NCBI GenBank assembly: GCA_037447655.1
Contig: JBBHKE010002582.1
Span: forward strand, 75,682 to 139,681
From: Zygnema cylindricum
Lineage: Eukaryota; Streptophyta; Zygnematophyceae; Zygnematales; Zygnemataceae
DNA length: 64,000 nucleotides
Direction of reading: 5' to 3'
Numbering within the stretch: position 1 is the stretch's first letter; each line of letters opens with the position of its first letter. Shown here piece after piece: positions 23,676-34,799 of the stretch. A program made the position numbers and the translations under genes. The notes beneath the pieces are model-generated. The model was not told the origin of the DNA and ran no database searches. It saw only the letters and a program-made list of their open reading frames with translations.

Positions 23676-25963
23676 AGTTTGTTTTCTAGCAAACTAGCAA
23701 ACATAATGTTTTCGGTGGGGCGGTAAGTTACTGAAAACAAATTATCCTTAGCAACTAAAAAATTGAAAGGTAAGTACATAATACCCCTGCGGTAATCTGA
23801 GATGGTGCAATTGATGGTGCCCTTGCAATTGCAGAAGAATTTTTACGTGTGTAGTTTCTCCATTTTTCCTCTTTATAGGTACTTTTTTACAGTTACAAGG
23901 AGTTAATTGTCTGTTGTTTCTCTTATTGATTTACTTTCCATTTCATTTCCTCCGTAGTTCACTACTTAGATTAGTCCACAAAGGGTAAATTCCGGTACAC
24001 CGATGAGTATAGTTTGCTGTTTTTGGACTTTTTCCGGACGAAAGGGTTTCTGTTCTGTGTCTATATAATCAGCTCCATTGCTGGATTTCGCGAGTCAGTA
24101 AAAATGCTGAGTCTTCGTAAATCCTGGAATTAAGTTTTGAAAGCAGTACATGCCTGGTCTATTTCATGATGAAATATATAAATAGGTAAATTTAATGCAC
24201 TAGTTGTAACCAGAGAACTTTGGCAGTCATGTGGGTGATGGGCTATTCTGGCCTAAAACCTTTTAGAAATACGATTCTGTGTGACATCTTAGCAAACCAA
24301 TGGCTCTCGTTACTTCTCCTTAGTTTGCTTTCAATTCTGTAGGTAGTGGTAGTAGTTCACCATCCACATAGTTGGATATAGCAGCTATGGAACCTATAAC
24401 GGAGGAAAAAAACCTAACATCGTTTTTTTGGATATGTGAATTGACATCACCCTCTTTTCCCATTGACCCTCAGTCCGTCCAGACTTATTGCAAGGAATGG
24501 TGTAGTTGGGGATGATTTACATGCTTTGACGCGTTTGTCTTACATTCAGACATGTTTTCTTTCACAACTGAATTCTGTTAAATTCATCTAGCATTGGTTT
24601 AACTTAGTTTTTTTTTTTTTGTATCCCTGCGTTATTTTTTGCAATTATTATCTCTCATGTACGCCCACGAAAAATCAAAGTTTAAGCAGTTTATTGAGCA
24701 ACTTTTGCTCTTGGAAACACCTTGCAGGGCCACATTCCTCCAGGAGATGAAACTTTTTATGTGAACTATTGACTTTACTACACTGACCTCCTTGAGAGAT
24801 ATCAACACATTGTGGTTGGACAACTGTTCGGCCATACCCACTCAGACCAGTTTAAAGTGTACACGGGCAAGAATGGAGGTATGAAGTTCAAGTTTTGTAT
24901 CCAGAAGAAGGGAGAGGGCTCTGAAGTTGGAAACAGTTGTATAATGGATGGGATCGATATTGTTATTCCTTCACCTGAGTCATCTCTCACATTTGTACTC
25001 CTGGGAGGTGTTTTAGCAATTGCTCGCAATGTGTTGAGATTTTTTTGCCTCTTAAGCTCATTTTTTCCAGTGCGCACTTTCAATTTTTTTATTAAAATAC
25101 TGTGGTAAAAAGGTAAGATTCACACCTTTCTACTAGTCTAAACGGAATCGGACCAGTGTGCACAGACTAAAACGGGTTTGAGAGGTGAAAATAACATCAA
25201 CACTAATAATGTCGTCTCGTTGGGGGGATTCTACTAGAGTCAGATTTCATTGTGAAGTAATTTTGGCAGTGTTGATGTACAATTAACTTGATGTACGGCT
25301 TTTGGAAAATCTCAGCGATCTATGATCTTGCTGCCTGGGTGGTGTACACTGAGCGAGAAATGTTGACCATGGTGTGTGTACTTGTCGCTAATGGATGCGT
25401 CGAGCCGTCTTTTACAATTGTCGATTGTCGCGATATTTTTAGTTACTGTGCTTTTACTTCCATGTTAGTCGGACGTACTTGATTCTAAAAACGTTTCTTG
25501 CCACGACAATATCACCTAAACTGCGATAAATAGTTACTTTTACTTTTAGCTTAGTTCACTCATAGCTTTGACTTCGCTTTTAGTCCTCTATGTTTCCATG
25601 TCGCCTAACTCTTGGTTTCGAATGTTTCAACTTTTGCTTATTTTGAATGTAGCCCTTCCAATCTAGTTCGATGCACTTCTTGTCGCTTGCCACTCATTTT
25701 CAAAACACATTCCTCTCTTCTCATCATTTTTTACTAAGTTACATCGGTAAACGTGAGGTTTTGGGACTAAAGAGTCGTATTCGCTGCCTCTAATGGTCAT
25801 GCCGTATCGAATTGGTTTGTCAACGGGAAAGAAATCGACCGTCTCAACCCCTTAGAACTAGCTAAACTGAAGACTTTTTCATCGCGAAATGAAGAATCGA
25901 AAACCAAAAAAAAAAAACAAAAAAAAAAGGAAGAAAATTATTAAAAAAACGGATAAAAGGTTT

Positions 25964-26080
25964 GATGCAACTTTAGGACTTCCCTAGGAGGTCACCCATT
26001 ACAATACTATTCAAGACCATGGCTGCTTAGCTTTAGAGTTTTGCTAGTATCCGAAGTAGTAGCCCAGGTGAGATCGCACC
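25964..26080 (-). rRNA. 5S rRNA-like sequence (probable pseudogene)
   Basis: The minus strand is collinear with plant 5S rRNA over about 117 nt. It begins GGTGCGATCTCACC, has GGATACTAGCAAAACTC in the middle, and ends with a well-kept ATGGGTGACCTCCTAGGGAAG segment and GTTGCATC. A T-run terminator follows at once (AAAA on the plus strand at 25955-25958, then a longer run near 25942-25948). The centre around the A box (AGCTAAGCAGCCATGGTC) diverges from the conserved AGTTAAGCGTGCTTGGGC. No TATA-like upstream element is seen and it is a single copy. It is therefore more likely a dispersed pseudogene or 5S-derived SINE than a functional locus. Confidence 0.7.
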
Positions 26081-26206
26081 AAGACCAAGTGGACCGATGT
26101 GACATTCACCAACCAAGGCCATATAGGCAGTTTCGAGGTAAAATACCAATGAGAAATCGACCAACACACATAATCGACCGATCGCCCATTTAGACGTACG
26201 TTGGTA

Positions 26207-26708
26207 CACCATGAATCACTATTTAATACGGTGCGTCCAAAGTTTGACCTTGAACCTCAAATATTGTTAACCACTCTAAATGCTTTTTTAGCTTAATTTA
26301 GGTACTGTCGAATTAGTGTAAATAGCTCTAATTTGGACAGTTCTAAATTAGTGTAATGTACAAAATGCGTATATCCGTATTAAAACTGCTCGTTATTTTG
26401 TACAATTGTACAAAAAGTGCGTCACCTAAAGGCGTCGACACCCGAAAGTGAGTGCGTCGACACAAAAAAGATTTGATTCTCAAAGATAAAGACAATCGAA
26501 AATCGCGCAAACCTGTTCTCACATGTTAAAACGTCAACTATGTGAACACAAGTTATACCGGCTACACTATGAGGAAAATGTACCCAAATTAGAGTTACTG
26601 ATAAATTAGAGGTTTTTTTTTTTTTTTTTTAAATCCCAAATTAGCGTTAATAACACTAGTTGTTTTTCAACCCTAGTTATTTCATAACGCTAATACTGAT
26701 TCGCGGTG
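26207..26708. mobile_element. TA-flanked CACCG-type MITE
   Basis: TA at 26205-26206 and 26709-26710 flank inverted ends CACCATGAATCACTATTTAA and GCTAATACTGATTCGCGGTG (imperfect). The interior has GGCGTCGACAC and GTGCGTCGACAC words shared with 28.6-28.8 kb and 38.4-38.6 kb. It is 502 bp with no transposase frame. Confidence 0.7.
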
Positions 26709-26710
26709 TA

Positions 26711-28960
26711 GTCTCCTCCCTTGTTTTCAAGGAGTAGACTAACTACACACTGGACGTGTAAAATTAGTACACGTGGAAAGATCACGTATGATTCACGATG
26801 GATATGAGGTAGGAACCTTACATGTGGCACACTGTCCTTTGACGCCGCTTTCACCATCCATTGACTTCTGAAATTTGCGGCGCGTGCTTTCTTCAATTTT
26901 TCAACGACAAAATAAGAATGACAAAACAACGACAAAACACGAATATACAAAATGTACATTCACATAATTTAAATTTGCGGCTGGTTGTATGGTACGAACA
27001 TGTACGAAAACATACGGGGTCCAATAAGCAACCCCACTTTTTCTCTAATGGAAGTTCACCCTTAGCCAATAAGATATTCTGTAAGAGTGACGGGCTGGCG
27101 ACCAAAGGAGTCATAGTTTCTCCACTAGGCGCCGACAGTAATCGTACAGAAACGTTTACTGGCAGTAATATTTTGTTCATTTCTCCATCAGGTCGTATCA
27201 GCAAGGAATCTATCGCCTACGTTTTGTTAGACGAAACATGTTTACCGGATAGATGCTCTAATATTATAGACGTAAGTCTTGACCGTTGGATGTTTCACTT
27301 TTCCAGATCCACGAAGCAATCGCGCAAACCATCCAGTGTGAGAAAACTCTCCTCGCGAGGAGAGTTGCTTCACACTGGTCGTCTATCATTGGTACACATG
27401 AGAAAGAAAAAAAAAAACCACGACCAACAGGCGATCACAGGTCTACACGCCGTATAGACCATGTGCCTGCCTCCTCCCACATCTCCTCCCACGCTGGATG
27501 CGGGTCTAGCGAAAGTATTATCGCACGCCCCTTCCGACAAAGTTCAAAGTTTGTCGCAACTTTTTGCCATTCTGGTTCGAAATTTGTATTTACATTTTCA
27601 AAGCTAAAATTTGGTCGCCAACTTTTTGTACGAATAATTAATTACTTCCGTTGGTACAGATGTTACGTTCAGATTTTCCGTTTGAAGATTTTTTTGAGAT
27701 TTTCAAAATCTGGACGCTAACCTACGTGGCACCAATCATAATTGCGACAGGTTGTTTACTAGCCCGCCAAAATGGAACGCCCAGCCAGTAAACGCTTTCA
27801 ATAGACATGTCCTCTACGTTTACTGGGACCGCCCAATGGAATGGTGGTCGAAAAGGCGAAAGAAAGGGAAGAACTGCGGACACAAAGTTACTGAACGGAC
27901 AAATTGACTTTGGCTCACAATATAAGAGTCTGTAATGCACCGTGAATGCTAATAACACTATATCGGGGCCCGTATATTACGGCCCTTGAACCAAAAATAG
28001 AATCAAAGATACTCTTATTCATTTTCGGCATAGAGGTTTCATTCTTAGTATGCGCACGATTGAAACGCATGAAAAAGAATGCATATGCGCATTTTTCAAA
28101 ATTTTAGATTTTTTAAAATGCGTTGACCGACTTTGACTTAATTATAAAATAAAAATATAAAAAACTCGAAAACATTTAATCGAAATGAAATACAATACGA
28201 CAGCTTAAACTATTATTCGAAAGTTTGAAACTCCAAAGATTACCAGCGGCGGCTCTAATGGGGCTTCAATGGCGGCTACAATGGTGGCTTCGTGGCTCCC
28301 TGATAAGGAAGAAACGTCCAAAACTCCAAATCCAATTCAAATTTGCGCGAAACGTCTTTTTTTTTTTAATTTCCGTACATTCTGCCCGTCCTTTCAATTT
28401 CCACCCGTACATTCCGTACTTCAGTATAATTTCAGTCCGTACACCCCGTCCGTACACATGAAATATACGAATTTAACGAAATGTTAAAAATTATAAAAAA
28501 ATAACGCATATTCATATTTTTTTTGAAATTTTAAGAAACCTCTATGATTTTCGCTAATATAGGTAGGGTTTGATTAGTGTCAATTACTTTAATTCAGAAG
28601 ATATTCAAATGTGAGGTACAAGATGTGCCATTCCGTACTAAATCTGAATGGACAGAAGTAACGAAAAACTCAAAAAGTGTCAGATAACGGTGTCGACATT
28701 GAAAAGTGAGGTACGTTGACACGGGAAAGCGCATTCAGATTGAATAAAGACGCATGAAAATCGTGCGACCCTGTTCTTACGTGTTCAAACGTCGACAATG
28801 TGAACACGGCTATAGCGGCTACACCGTGGGAATGAGTATCCAAATTAGCGTATCCATTTGGTGTTTACATGTGTAAATTAAGGTTAAAGGTTAATGTTTT
28901 CTTGGCGTTACGACCGTAAACTCAAAATGTAATTAACAACACTTTTTGTTTATTTGCACT
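26711..28960. other. Intronic repeat-derived sequence, no gene supported
   Basis: Contains a palindrome at 27333, an orphan CACCGTGAATGCTAATAACA terminus at 27938, and at 28610-28860 an interior fragment like that of the CACCG-type elements. It also has a local GGCGGCT(A/C)(T/C)AATGG duplication at 28245-28290. The 198-codon frame at 26861-27457 has no recognisable domain. Confidence 0.4.
27333..27378. repeat. Palindrome centred on CCTCGCGAGG, 23-bp arms
   Basis: CCAGTGTGAGAAAACTCTCC plus TCG is abutted by its reverse complement with three mismatches clustered in the middle of the arm. There is no spacer. Confidence 0.9.
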
Positions 28961-30299
28961 GTACACCGCGCATCGTAATTAGAGTAATGAAAAAATTATA
29001 GTAAAAAAAGAGAAAAAAAGAATTAGAGTAATTTACTCTAATTTATGTGATAGAACTGTTTCAAAAAGGAATTTACTCTAATTTATGGGCTCTGACAAAA
29101 ATCAGTCCCGTCAGATATCCATCTGCCACTTGGTAGAATCCTCCCAGAGTGACACAAAGACATCTCCATTGGCAAAACTACAAAATTCACGCCAAAACCG
29201 TCGACGGTTTTTGCGCGATGTTACGGATTGTGCTATATCGCGGATACGTACGACCACCGATATGCCGACTAACACGTTGATTAACGGTAGACCGGATTAG
29301 CTATATGCTAGTAATCAGTAAGTACTGGGGCTGTTAGTAGTGTGGATCAACTGCTGCTCAAGACTATTCCTTTTTTTGTTGCTTTGGTTTCGCGGTTGCT
29401 GCTTAGTGACTTACCCTTCCCCTCCCTTTCCCTTCCCTTCCCTTTCATTTCCCTTCCCTTTCTTTTTCTTGCCTTTCTTATGCAGACTGAATCTCACAAG
29501 TGCAAACAAAGCAAAGAACTCGTCCGAGTGGACATTGGGCTACTGTGCGAAGGAGCAGTACGGTTTGGCATCCATGGAGCCAAAGGAATGGCAGAAATTG
29601 GCCATGGGACTCCGTGATAATAACGCACTCTGGGAAAAATTTGCCAAAAACTTCCGTGCTCAGAGGCCGTGGAAATGTAACTCTACATGCCGAGTGGAAC
29701 ATGTGTGCTATACTTCGTCCAGTACATTCAATGACTTCCAGAGGTGCAGAAATGCCGGTCTTCTCGACTTCAGCCACCCCTTGCCAATATTACTCAACAG
29801 GCTGGTGAAATTATGAGTGGGCAGTCGAGAGCAATTTTGTAGATTTTCAAGTGATCAAAATATTCCTGCACCCTTGCTTCCTTCCTTACTTTCTTCTTTC
29901 TTCTTCCTTCTTCCTTCCTCTTTCGTTCGTTCCTACTTCATCCTCTTTCCTCCCCCTTCATCCTCCTTTCTTCTTCACTCCGTATATTTTTTTCTCAGAA
30001 ATGAAGCGGGAAGCCCCTATGGTCGAGTCTGTCCTAACAGGCCCATTGGACTTGCGGAAGAATACAGGGCAGAAGGAGTACCTTTTTGGTGCAACAATTC
30101 ATTTCAACTTTTCTCTAGGAGCAGACCCCCCACCAGTAGGTGTTGTATATCATAGGCACTAGTTCCCAGAAAAGTTGTGGGCAGTTTTGTATGTGGATTT
30201 TGTTTTCCGTGTCAAACTTTGCATTTTTGAAAAGAAAAGATGTGCGCTTTCTGTCACTGTAGCTGGAAATTGAGGATTTGGCATCATTGAGAAATTCGT

Positions 30300-30405
30300 T
30301 CCTCTCCCCCCCCCCCCCCCTTCTCCCTCTTACCGCCCCACTCTCTCTCTCCCTCTCCCTCTCCTTCTCCCTCTCCCCCTCCCCCTCCCCCTCCCCCTCC
30401 CTCTC
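30300..30405. repeat. Poly-C and CTCCCT tract
   Basis: A C-run at 30307-30320 is followed by TCTCCC/CTCCCC repeats leading into the hexamer satellite. Confidence 0.85.
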
Positions 30406-31850
30406 CGAGTCCGAGTTCAAGTCAAAGTCCTAGACCGAGGTCAAGTCCAAGTCTGAGTCCGATTCGGAGTCAGTATCGAATTACGAGTTTGAGTTCGAGT
30501 TTGAGTCCAAGTCTGACTCTGAATCGCACTCTGAGTCTGAGTTCAAGCCCAAGTCTGAGTGCGAATCGGAGGTCGGGTCTATTCAGAGTCCGAGTTTGAG
30601 TGGGACTCTTAGTCCAAGTCTCAGTCAGAGTTCAAACTCGAATTGCAGTCGGAGATTCAAGTCCAAGTCTGAGTCTCTGTTTGATTCAAACTCTTTAAGT
30701 TCGGGTCTGAGTAATGTTCGAGCTTGAATTTGAGTTCGGGTGAAAGTCAAAGTCCGGAATTGAGTTTGAGAATGATTTCGAGTCCGAGACCGATTCCAAG
30801 TCCAAGTCCGCGCTCCAGTTTTAGTTTCAAACCTTGTTTGAGTGTACATATAAGGTTGAGTTTGAGTCTATTTTCGAGTCTGGGTCTAAGTCAATCTCAA
30901 ATCTCAGTCTAAGTCTGATTTTGAGTCCTTGTCCGAGTTCAAGTGTGAGTTCGATTCTGAGTCGAAGTCGAATTGTGAGTTCGAATACGAGTGTAAGTCC
31001 GAGTTGGAGTCCAAGTTTTAGCCGGAGTTTGAGAGTAAATCAATTTTTTTGTTTGTGCCTGAATTCAATCGCGAGTCCCAATTTGAGAATCTGTTCGGGT
31101 TCGAGTCCGACTACGAAAGTTCGACTCTCTTTCTAGTTCCAAGCACGAGTCTAACTCTTGAGTTTTAACAGGAGTCCGGTTTTGAGTCTGAGTCCGAGTC
31201 AAAGTCTAATTTCGAGTCCGATTATGAGTCCAAGTCCGAGTCTGAGTGCAAATCTGAGAGTGAGCCTGATTCGAAGTCCGAGTTTGAGAGAGTTGTAGTC
31301 TGACTCTGAGTCGTGTTTTGAATTCCAGTCGGAGTCCGAGAACGGGTCACAGCCCGGGTCCAAGTCTGAGTTTGACTGCGAGCTCCAAGCTCTATGTCTG
31401 ACTCAGTGTCCGAATTCGATTTTGAGTCCAAGCTTGGGTGCAAATCTGAGTTCTATCCCTATTGGGAGTTGAAGTTTGAGTGAGAGTACGACTCCAAGTC
31501 TGGGTTCAAATTCACGTCTCAACTCGAGTTCGAGTCCGAGTCCCAATACAGGTTTGAGGTGGAGTCCTAGTCTGGACCCGATTTTGATTTCGAGTCAGAG
31601 TACAATTCTAAGGGTGAGTCTGAGTCAGTCTGCGTTCGAATCTGATGTTGGGTCGAAGTCGATATTCGAAATCAAGTTTGAGACCGATTTCGAGTCGCAG
31701 TCGAAGTCCCGGGACGACTGCGAGTCCAAGTTCGCGGCTGTGTTTTATTTCGGGTGTAAAGTCTGAGTTCGATTCTTATTTGGCGTATGATTGTTAGTCC
31801 TAGTTTGAAATCCAGTCCTATTTCAAGTCTGAGGCCAATTTCGCGTCCAA
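30405..31850. repeat. Degenerate GAGTCC hexamer satellite, about 1.4 kb
   Basis: Almost every six bases reads GAGTYY, AAGTYY, GAGTTY or a one-base variant (for example GAGTCCGAGTTC, AAGTCTGAGT). The hexamer register is largely maintained through the block. The Ser-rich plus frames and Asp/Thr-rich minus frames are consequences of the repeat and contain stops. Confidence 0.9.
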
Positions 31851-31852
31851 GT

Positions 31853-31990
31853 AGAGTTGTAATAAGACGTATGAATTACCTAAGAGTTGTAGTAAGATGT
31901 ACACATTACATTGGAATTGTAATACAACAACACCTACAAATTACCTCAGAGTTGTACCAACATGTATAATTTACATAAGAGTTGTATGAA
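31853..31990. repeat. 30-bp tandem repeat AGAGTTGTARTAAGA
   Basis: Units start at 31853 and 31883, and related AGAGTTGTA units recur at about 31950 and 31979, immediately downstream of the hexamer satellite. Confidence 0.7.
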
Positions 31991-33040
31991 CAACACGCGC
32001 ACTAGTATTAGAACGAAGGAATGTTAAAAACGTCACCCTAATTACACTCTCATCCGCGCAACACATGATAAGGTCTGGAAGCTTGAATCATATGGAGAAT
32101 TGTAGTAAGAAAAAGGGCACCGTTATTACTGTGGGTAAACTTGGTTATGAAAGTGTACTGCCTACTGTCTAAATATCCTAAAACTGGTTTTTTACCATTA
32201 ACTTGGTACAGTCACACAAGGCATGATAGTGAAGGTAGGATTTATTCAAGGTTTAGCTGTTAAACTGACTTAATTCATGTAACCGTTAAGATGTTTTGAT
32301 ATTTTTTGAACACAAAATTTATTGCATCCTTAACAGTAGAGACCACTACAACAATATGAAAGCATTATTTCAAGCATATATCTTCTTTGGAAGCAATCCC
32401 ATAATTAGTTTTTGATGCAGAAACTAAAAATCAATGGCATATTAAATTTTTCAAGAAAAAAATGAAAAAGAAGGCAAATTCCGGAATTACGACGTGCTTG
32501 AACAGAAAAACATTCCATAACTATAAAGGCATCCTACAACTTAACATTGTTTCATTTTATTTTTTTTTGTTTTTTAGCAAAAGCTATTACTAATGTACAA
32601 AAGTGATAAAAAAATGTGGAAAATACCAAACAGAGATAAAAAAAAAGCACTGAGACAGCCTCTCTCTCTTTCAACAGTTTCTATGTACTTTTCGACTATT
32701 TTATTGAAATACTGCCATACGAGAAGAAAAACATTTAAAAGAAAACAAACTTTTAAAAACCCTGCAAAAAATTCCACGCTGCAGTACTTCTCAAGACTCA
32801 GAAAAAAGAAAAACAAAAACAAACAAAAAAAAAAAAGCAGAGACTGCCAACAAAAAAAGAAAAAAACAGAGACATTCAACAGAAAATTACTGGTTTCTTG
32901 ATCATCTGCAAACTGTACTTTTTGTCTCTTTTTTTGTCCGTTCCTTGTCCTTCCTTTTTGTCCTTCCTGCTAATTCCTGGATTTTCCTTTCCTGCCAATT
33001 TCTGTTTTTTCCTATCCTTTCCCTTCCCATTTTTCTATCC
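31991..33040. other. AT-rich sequence, no gene seen
   Basis: A-rich and T-rich runs with short compositional frames. No exon or transposon boundary is recognised. Confidence 0.45.
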
Positions 33041-33248
33041 TATCTTGTCTTCACCACTGCCAAACACAATGCTCCAACTCATTTGCCAAGTGGCAGCATC
33101 CGGCAACGGCGCCGACTGATTCACCGACTCCTGAACCAAACTCAAAAAATGACGCATCATTGGAAAACGAAAATGACGTATCATTGGAAAACGTGTCAGG
33201 TAAATTATAAAAGCTGGACGTTTTTACACAATTTTTTTTTTTTGCATC

Positions 33249-33375
33249 TGCTTGTTTCTGAGAGGTTTTTTTAAGCGTTTGTTTTCCTTTGGAGGTTCCT
33301 TTAAATTTTCTGCATGTGCTTGTTTCTTAGAGGTTTTTTTAAGCGCCTGTTTTTTTTTGGAGGTTCTTTTAGAAT
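33249..33375. repeat. Tandem duplication of about 70 bp
   Basis: TGCTTGTTTCT(G/T)AGAGGTT followed by TTTTTAAGCG(T/C)(T/C)TG and TTTGGAGGTTC occurs twice head to tail. Confidence 0.8.
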
Positions 33376-33493
33376 TAGGGCGGCCTCCCATCGCTGGCAG
33401 AGAAAGGGATAGAGGGAGACAGGGAGGAAGAGGGAGAAGGAGGGAGGATGAGGGAGGAGGAAGGGGGAAGAGAAATCACCAAACCTGCAATCT

Positions 33494-34441
33494 TTATTCT
33501 CCGCCCATATCCTCATCTCCGCTCGTATCCTCACCCCCATTCGTATCCTCATCCTCATCCTCACCCGTTTCCTCATTCCCGAAAAATTCCGCATCTTCGT
33601 CTGTTTCCTCACCATTCGCCCTCCTTTTCTCTCTTTCTTTTTTCTCCCTCCTTCTCTCGCTCACTAGAAAACCGTGGCCCATAGGATCGTATTCCTCCCC
33701 ACACTCGCATTTAATTCTTGGGGCGAGACATTCGCAATGAGGGCAGTAGACTGCAACTACTCCACAAAGTCTTTTAGTAAAATAGTACAAACAAAAAAAT
33801 CAACAAAATACAATACATCGTAAGCGAGAGATGGGATAAGGGAGAGAACTTACCTCTATAAAGAGACTGTTGAATTCGTCGACGTTTTTTGCCTTGTTTC
33901 TCGACGAACCTTCTTTTCCTTTCTCTGTCGAGTCTTGCCCTCGTTGCCGGGCTATTTGGGGGTCTTCCCCCGCTTCCCCTGTACACCTCTTTGTTATGTT
34001 GGATTAATAAATGACGGACAAGGTTTTTCGTGTTCCACCATCCCGATTCGGGCAATAATAACAACACCATGTGTCATTATTGCCAACTTTTTCAAACTTA
34101 TGTTGTCTTTTTTTTAAATAATCTACCATGGTTGCTATCTCCTGCAAAAAAAACAAACCAATTTCAGTTTTAAACTAACTTCTATTTCAATTCAAGTGCT
34201 AATTTTAACATTAACCGCGGTGTTTAATCTTGTTAAAACATACATTATATTTTGAACTTACCGGATCATTCATGTCTTGTTCCGATTCCACAGTGTTTCC
34301 CGACAAATTTTTTTTTTTCTCGTCCTCGACGTCCTCCTCCTCCTCCTCCTCCTCCTCCTCCTCCTCCTCCTCCTCCTCCTCCTCCTCCTCCTCCTTGTCC
34401 TTCTCCTCCTCTTCCTTGTCCCTCTCTTGAGTCTCCTCCTT
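33494..34441 (-). pseudogene. Three-exon zinc-finger protein gene with one frameshift
   Basis: Three minus-strand exons have good splice sites. The first is open from about 34441 to 34262 and ends CCG|GTAAGT. It encodes a long Glu run from GAG repeats and NLSGNTVESEQDMNDP. The second (34141-33854) has a T-rich acceptor GCAG and ends GAG|GTAAGT. The third (33750-33494) has acceptor TTGCAG and stop TAA, and encodes VYCPHCECLAPRIKCECG, a Cys-rich ribbon-like segment, then an acidic Glu/Asp tail. In exon 2 the frame entering from exon 1 carries CCYYCP, while the frame leaving toward exon 3 carries SGWWNTKNLVRHLLIQH. Together these resemble one C2H2-type finger split by a single-base change at about 34047-34055. 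Function is unknown. The start is not identified and lies in or beyond the GAG repeat. It may be a pseudogene, or the base may be a sequence error. Confidence 0.5.
34330..34395. repeat. (CTC)n trinucleotide microsatellite
   Basis: More than twenty consecutive CTC/TCC triplets. On the minus strand it encodes poly-Glu in the frame that runs to the splice donor at 34262/34261. Confidence 0.95.
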
Positions 34442-34529
34442 TCACTCCCTTTGTTAGATGTCCATTCCTTTTGCATTCCTCCCTCCTCCTCACGTCATCT
34501 CCTTGTTTCTTTCCACCTTCCCCCTTTGT

Positions 34530-34725
34530 GTCTTCCTCTCCCTCTCCTCTCTCTCCTCCCTCAATTAACTTTCTCTTCCCTTTCCTCCTTGCGACCTTTG
34601 TATCTTCCTCTCCCTCTCCTCTCTCTCCTCCCTCAATTAACTTTCTCTTCCCTTTCCTCCTTGCGACCTTTGTATCTTCCTCTCTCTCTCCTCTCTCTCC
34701 TCCCTGGATTAGCTTTCTCTTCCCC
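34530..34725. repeat. 72-bp tandem repeat, about 2.5 units
   Basis: CTCCCTCAATTAACTTTCTC starts at about 34557 and 34629, and a diverged third unit (CCTCCCTGGATTAGCTTTCT) starts near 34700. The unit is 24 codons and stays in frame on the minus strand. Confidence 0.9.
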
Positions 34726-34799
34726 TTCATCCTTTGGAATGCCTCTGTTAGTCCTTTCATTATCGAACAAACTGGGGGTACTTTTACCACCCTCTTCTT

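Larger units (their letters stand above)
23361..29816 (+). pseudogene. Acid-sphingomyelinase-like phosphodiesterase, apparently decayed
   Basis: Three exons fit the C-terminal half of secreted calcineurin-like phosphodiesterases (acid sphingomyelinase / SMPDL3 / endopolyphosphatase group). Exon at about 23361-23478 has YPAGQFEWLKRTL and ends in phase 0 at GTGGGA. Exon 24728-24878 starts at CAG|G in phase 0 with GHIPPGD and contains VVGQLFGHTHSDQF, whose His-x-His is a metal-binding motif. The last exon, 29486-29816, has the Cys-rich C-terminal domain (SEWTLGYCAKEQYGL, WKCNSTCRVEHVCY) and a TGA at 29814. Two defects are visible. There is an in-frame TGA at 24770, and no exon encodes the N-terminal metal motifs (DxH, GDxxD, GNHD) or the strands between 24.9 and 29.5 kb. 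A 5S-like gene and a MITE lie inside the long last intron. Missing small exons cannot be excluded. Confidence 0.6.

Noticed and set aside
26861-27457. 198-codon plus-strand frame
   Set aside because: No family motif, it contains the 27333 palindrome, and it is surrounded by transposon fragments. I could not support it as a gene.
29999-30165. Possible extra exon after the phosphodiesterase terminal exon (pyrimidine tract then CAG, about 55 open codons)
   Set aside because: The preceding exon already ends in a plausible stop, and the peptide has no family similarity I can identify.
30834-31766. Ser-rich plus-strand proteins with SES/SLS periodicity
   Set aside because: Products of the GAGTCC hexamer satellite. 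They are interrupted by stops and lack splice sites.
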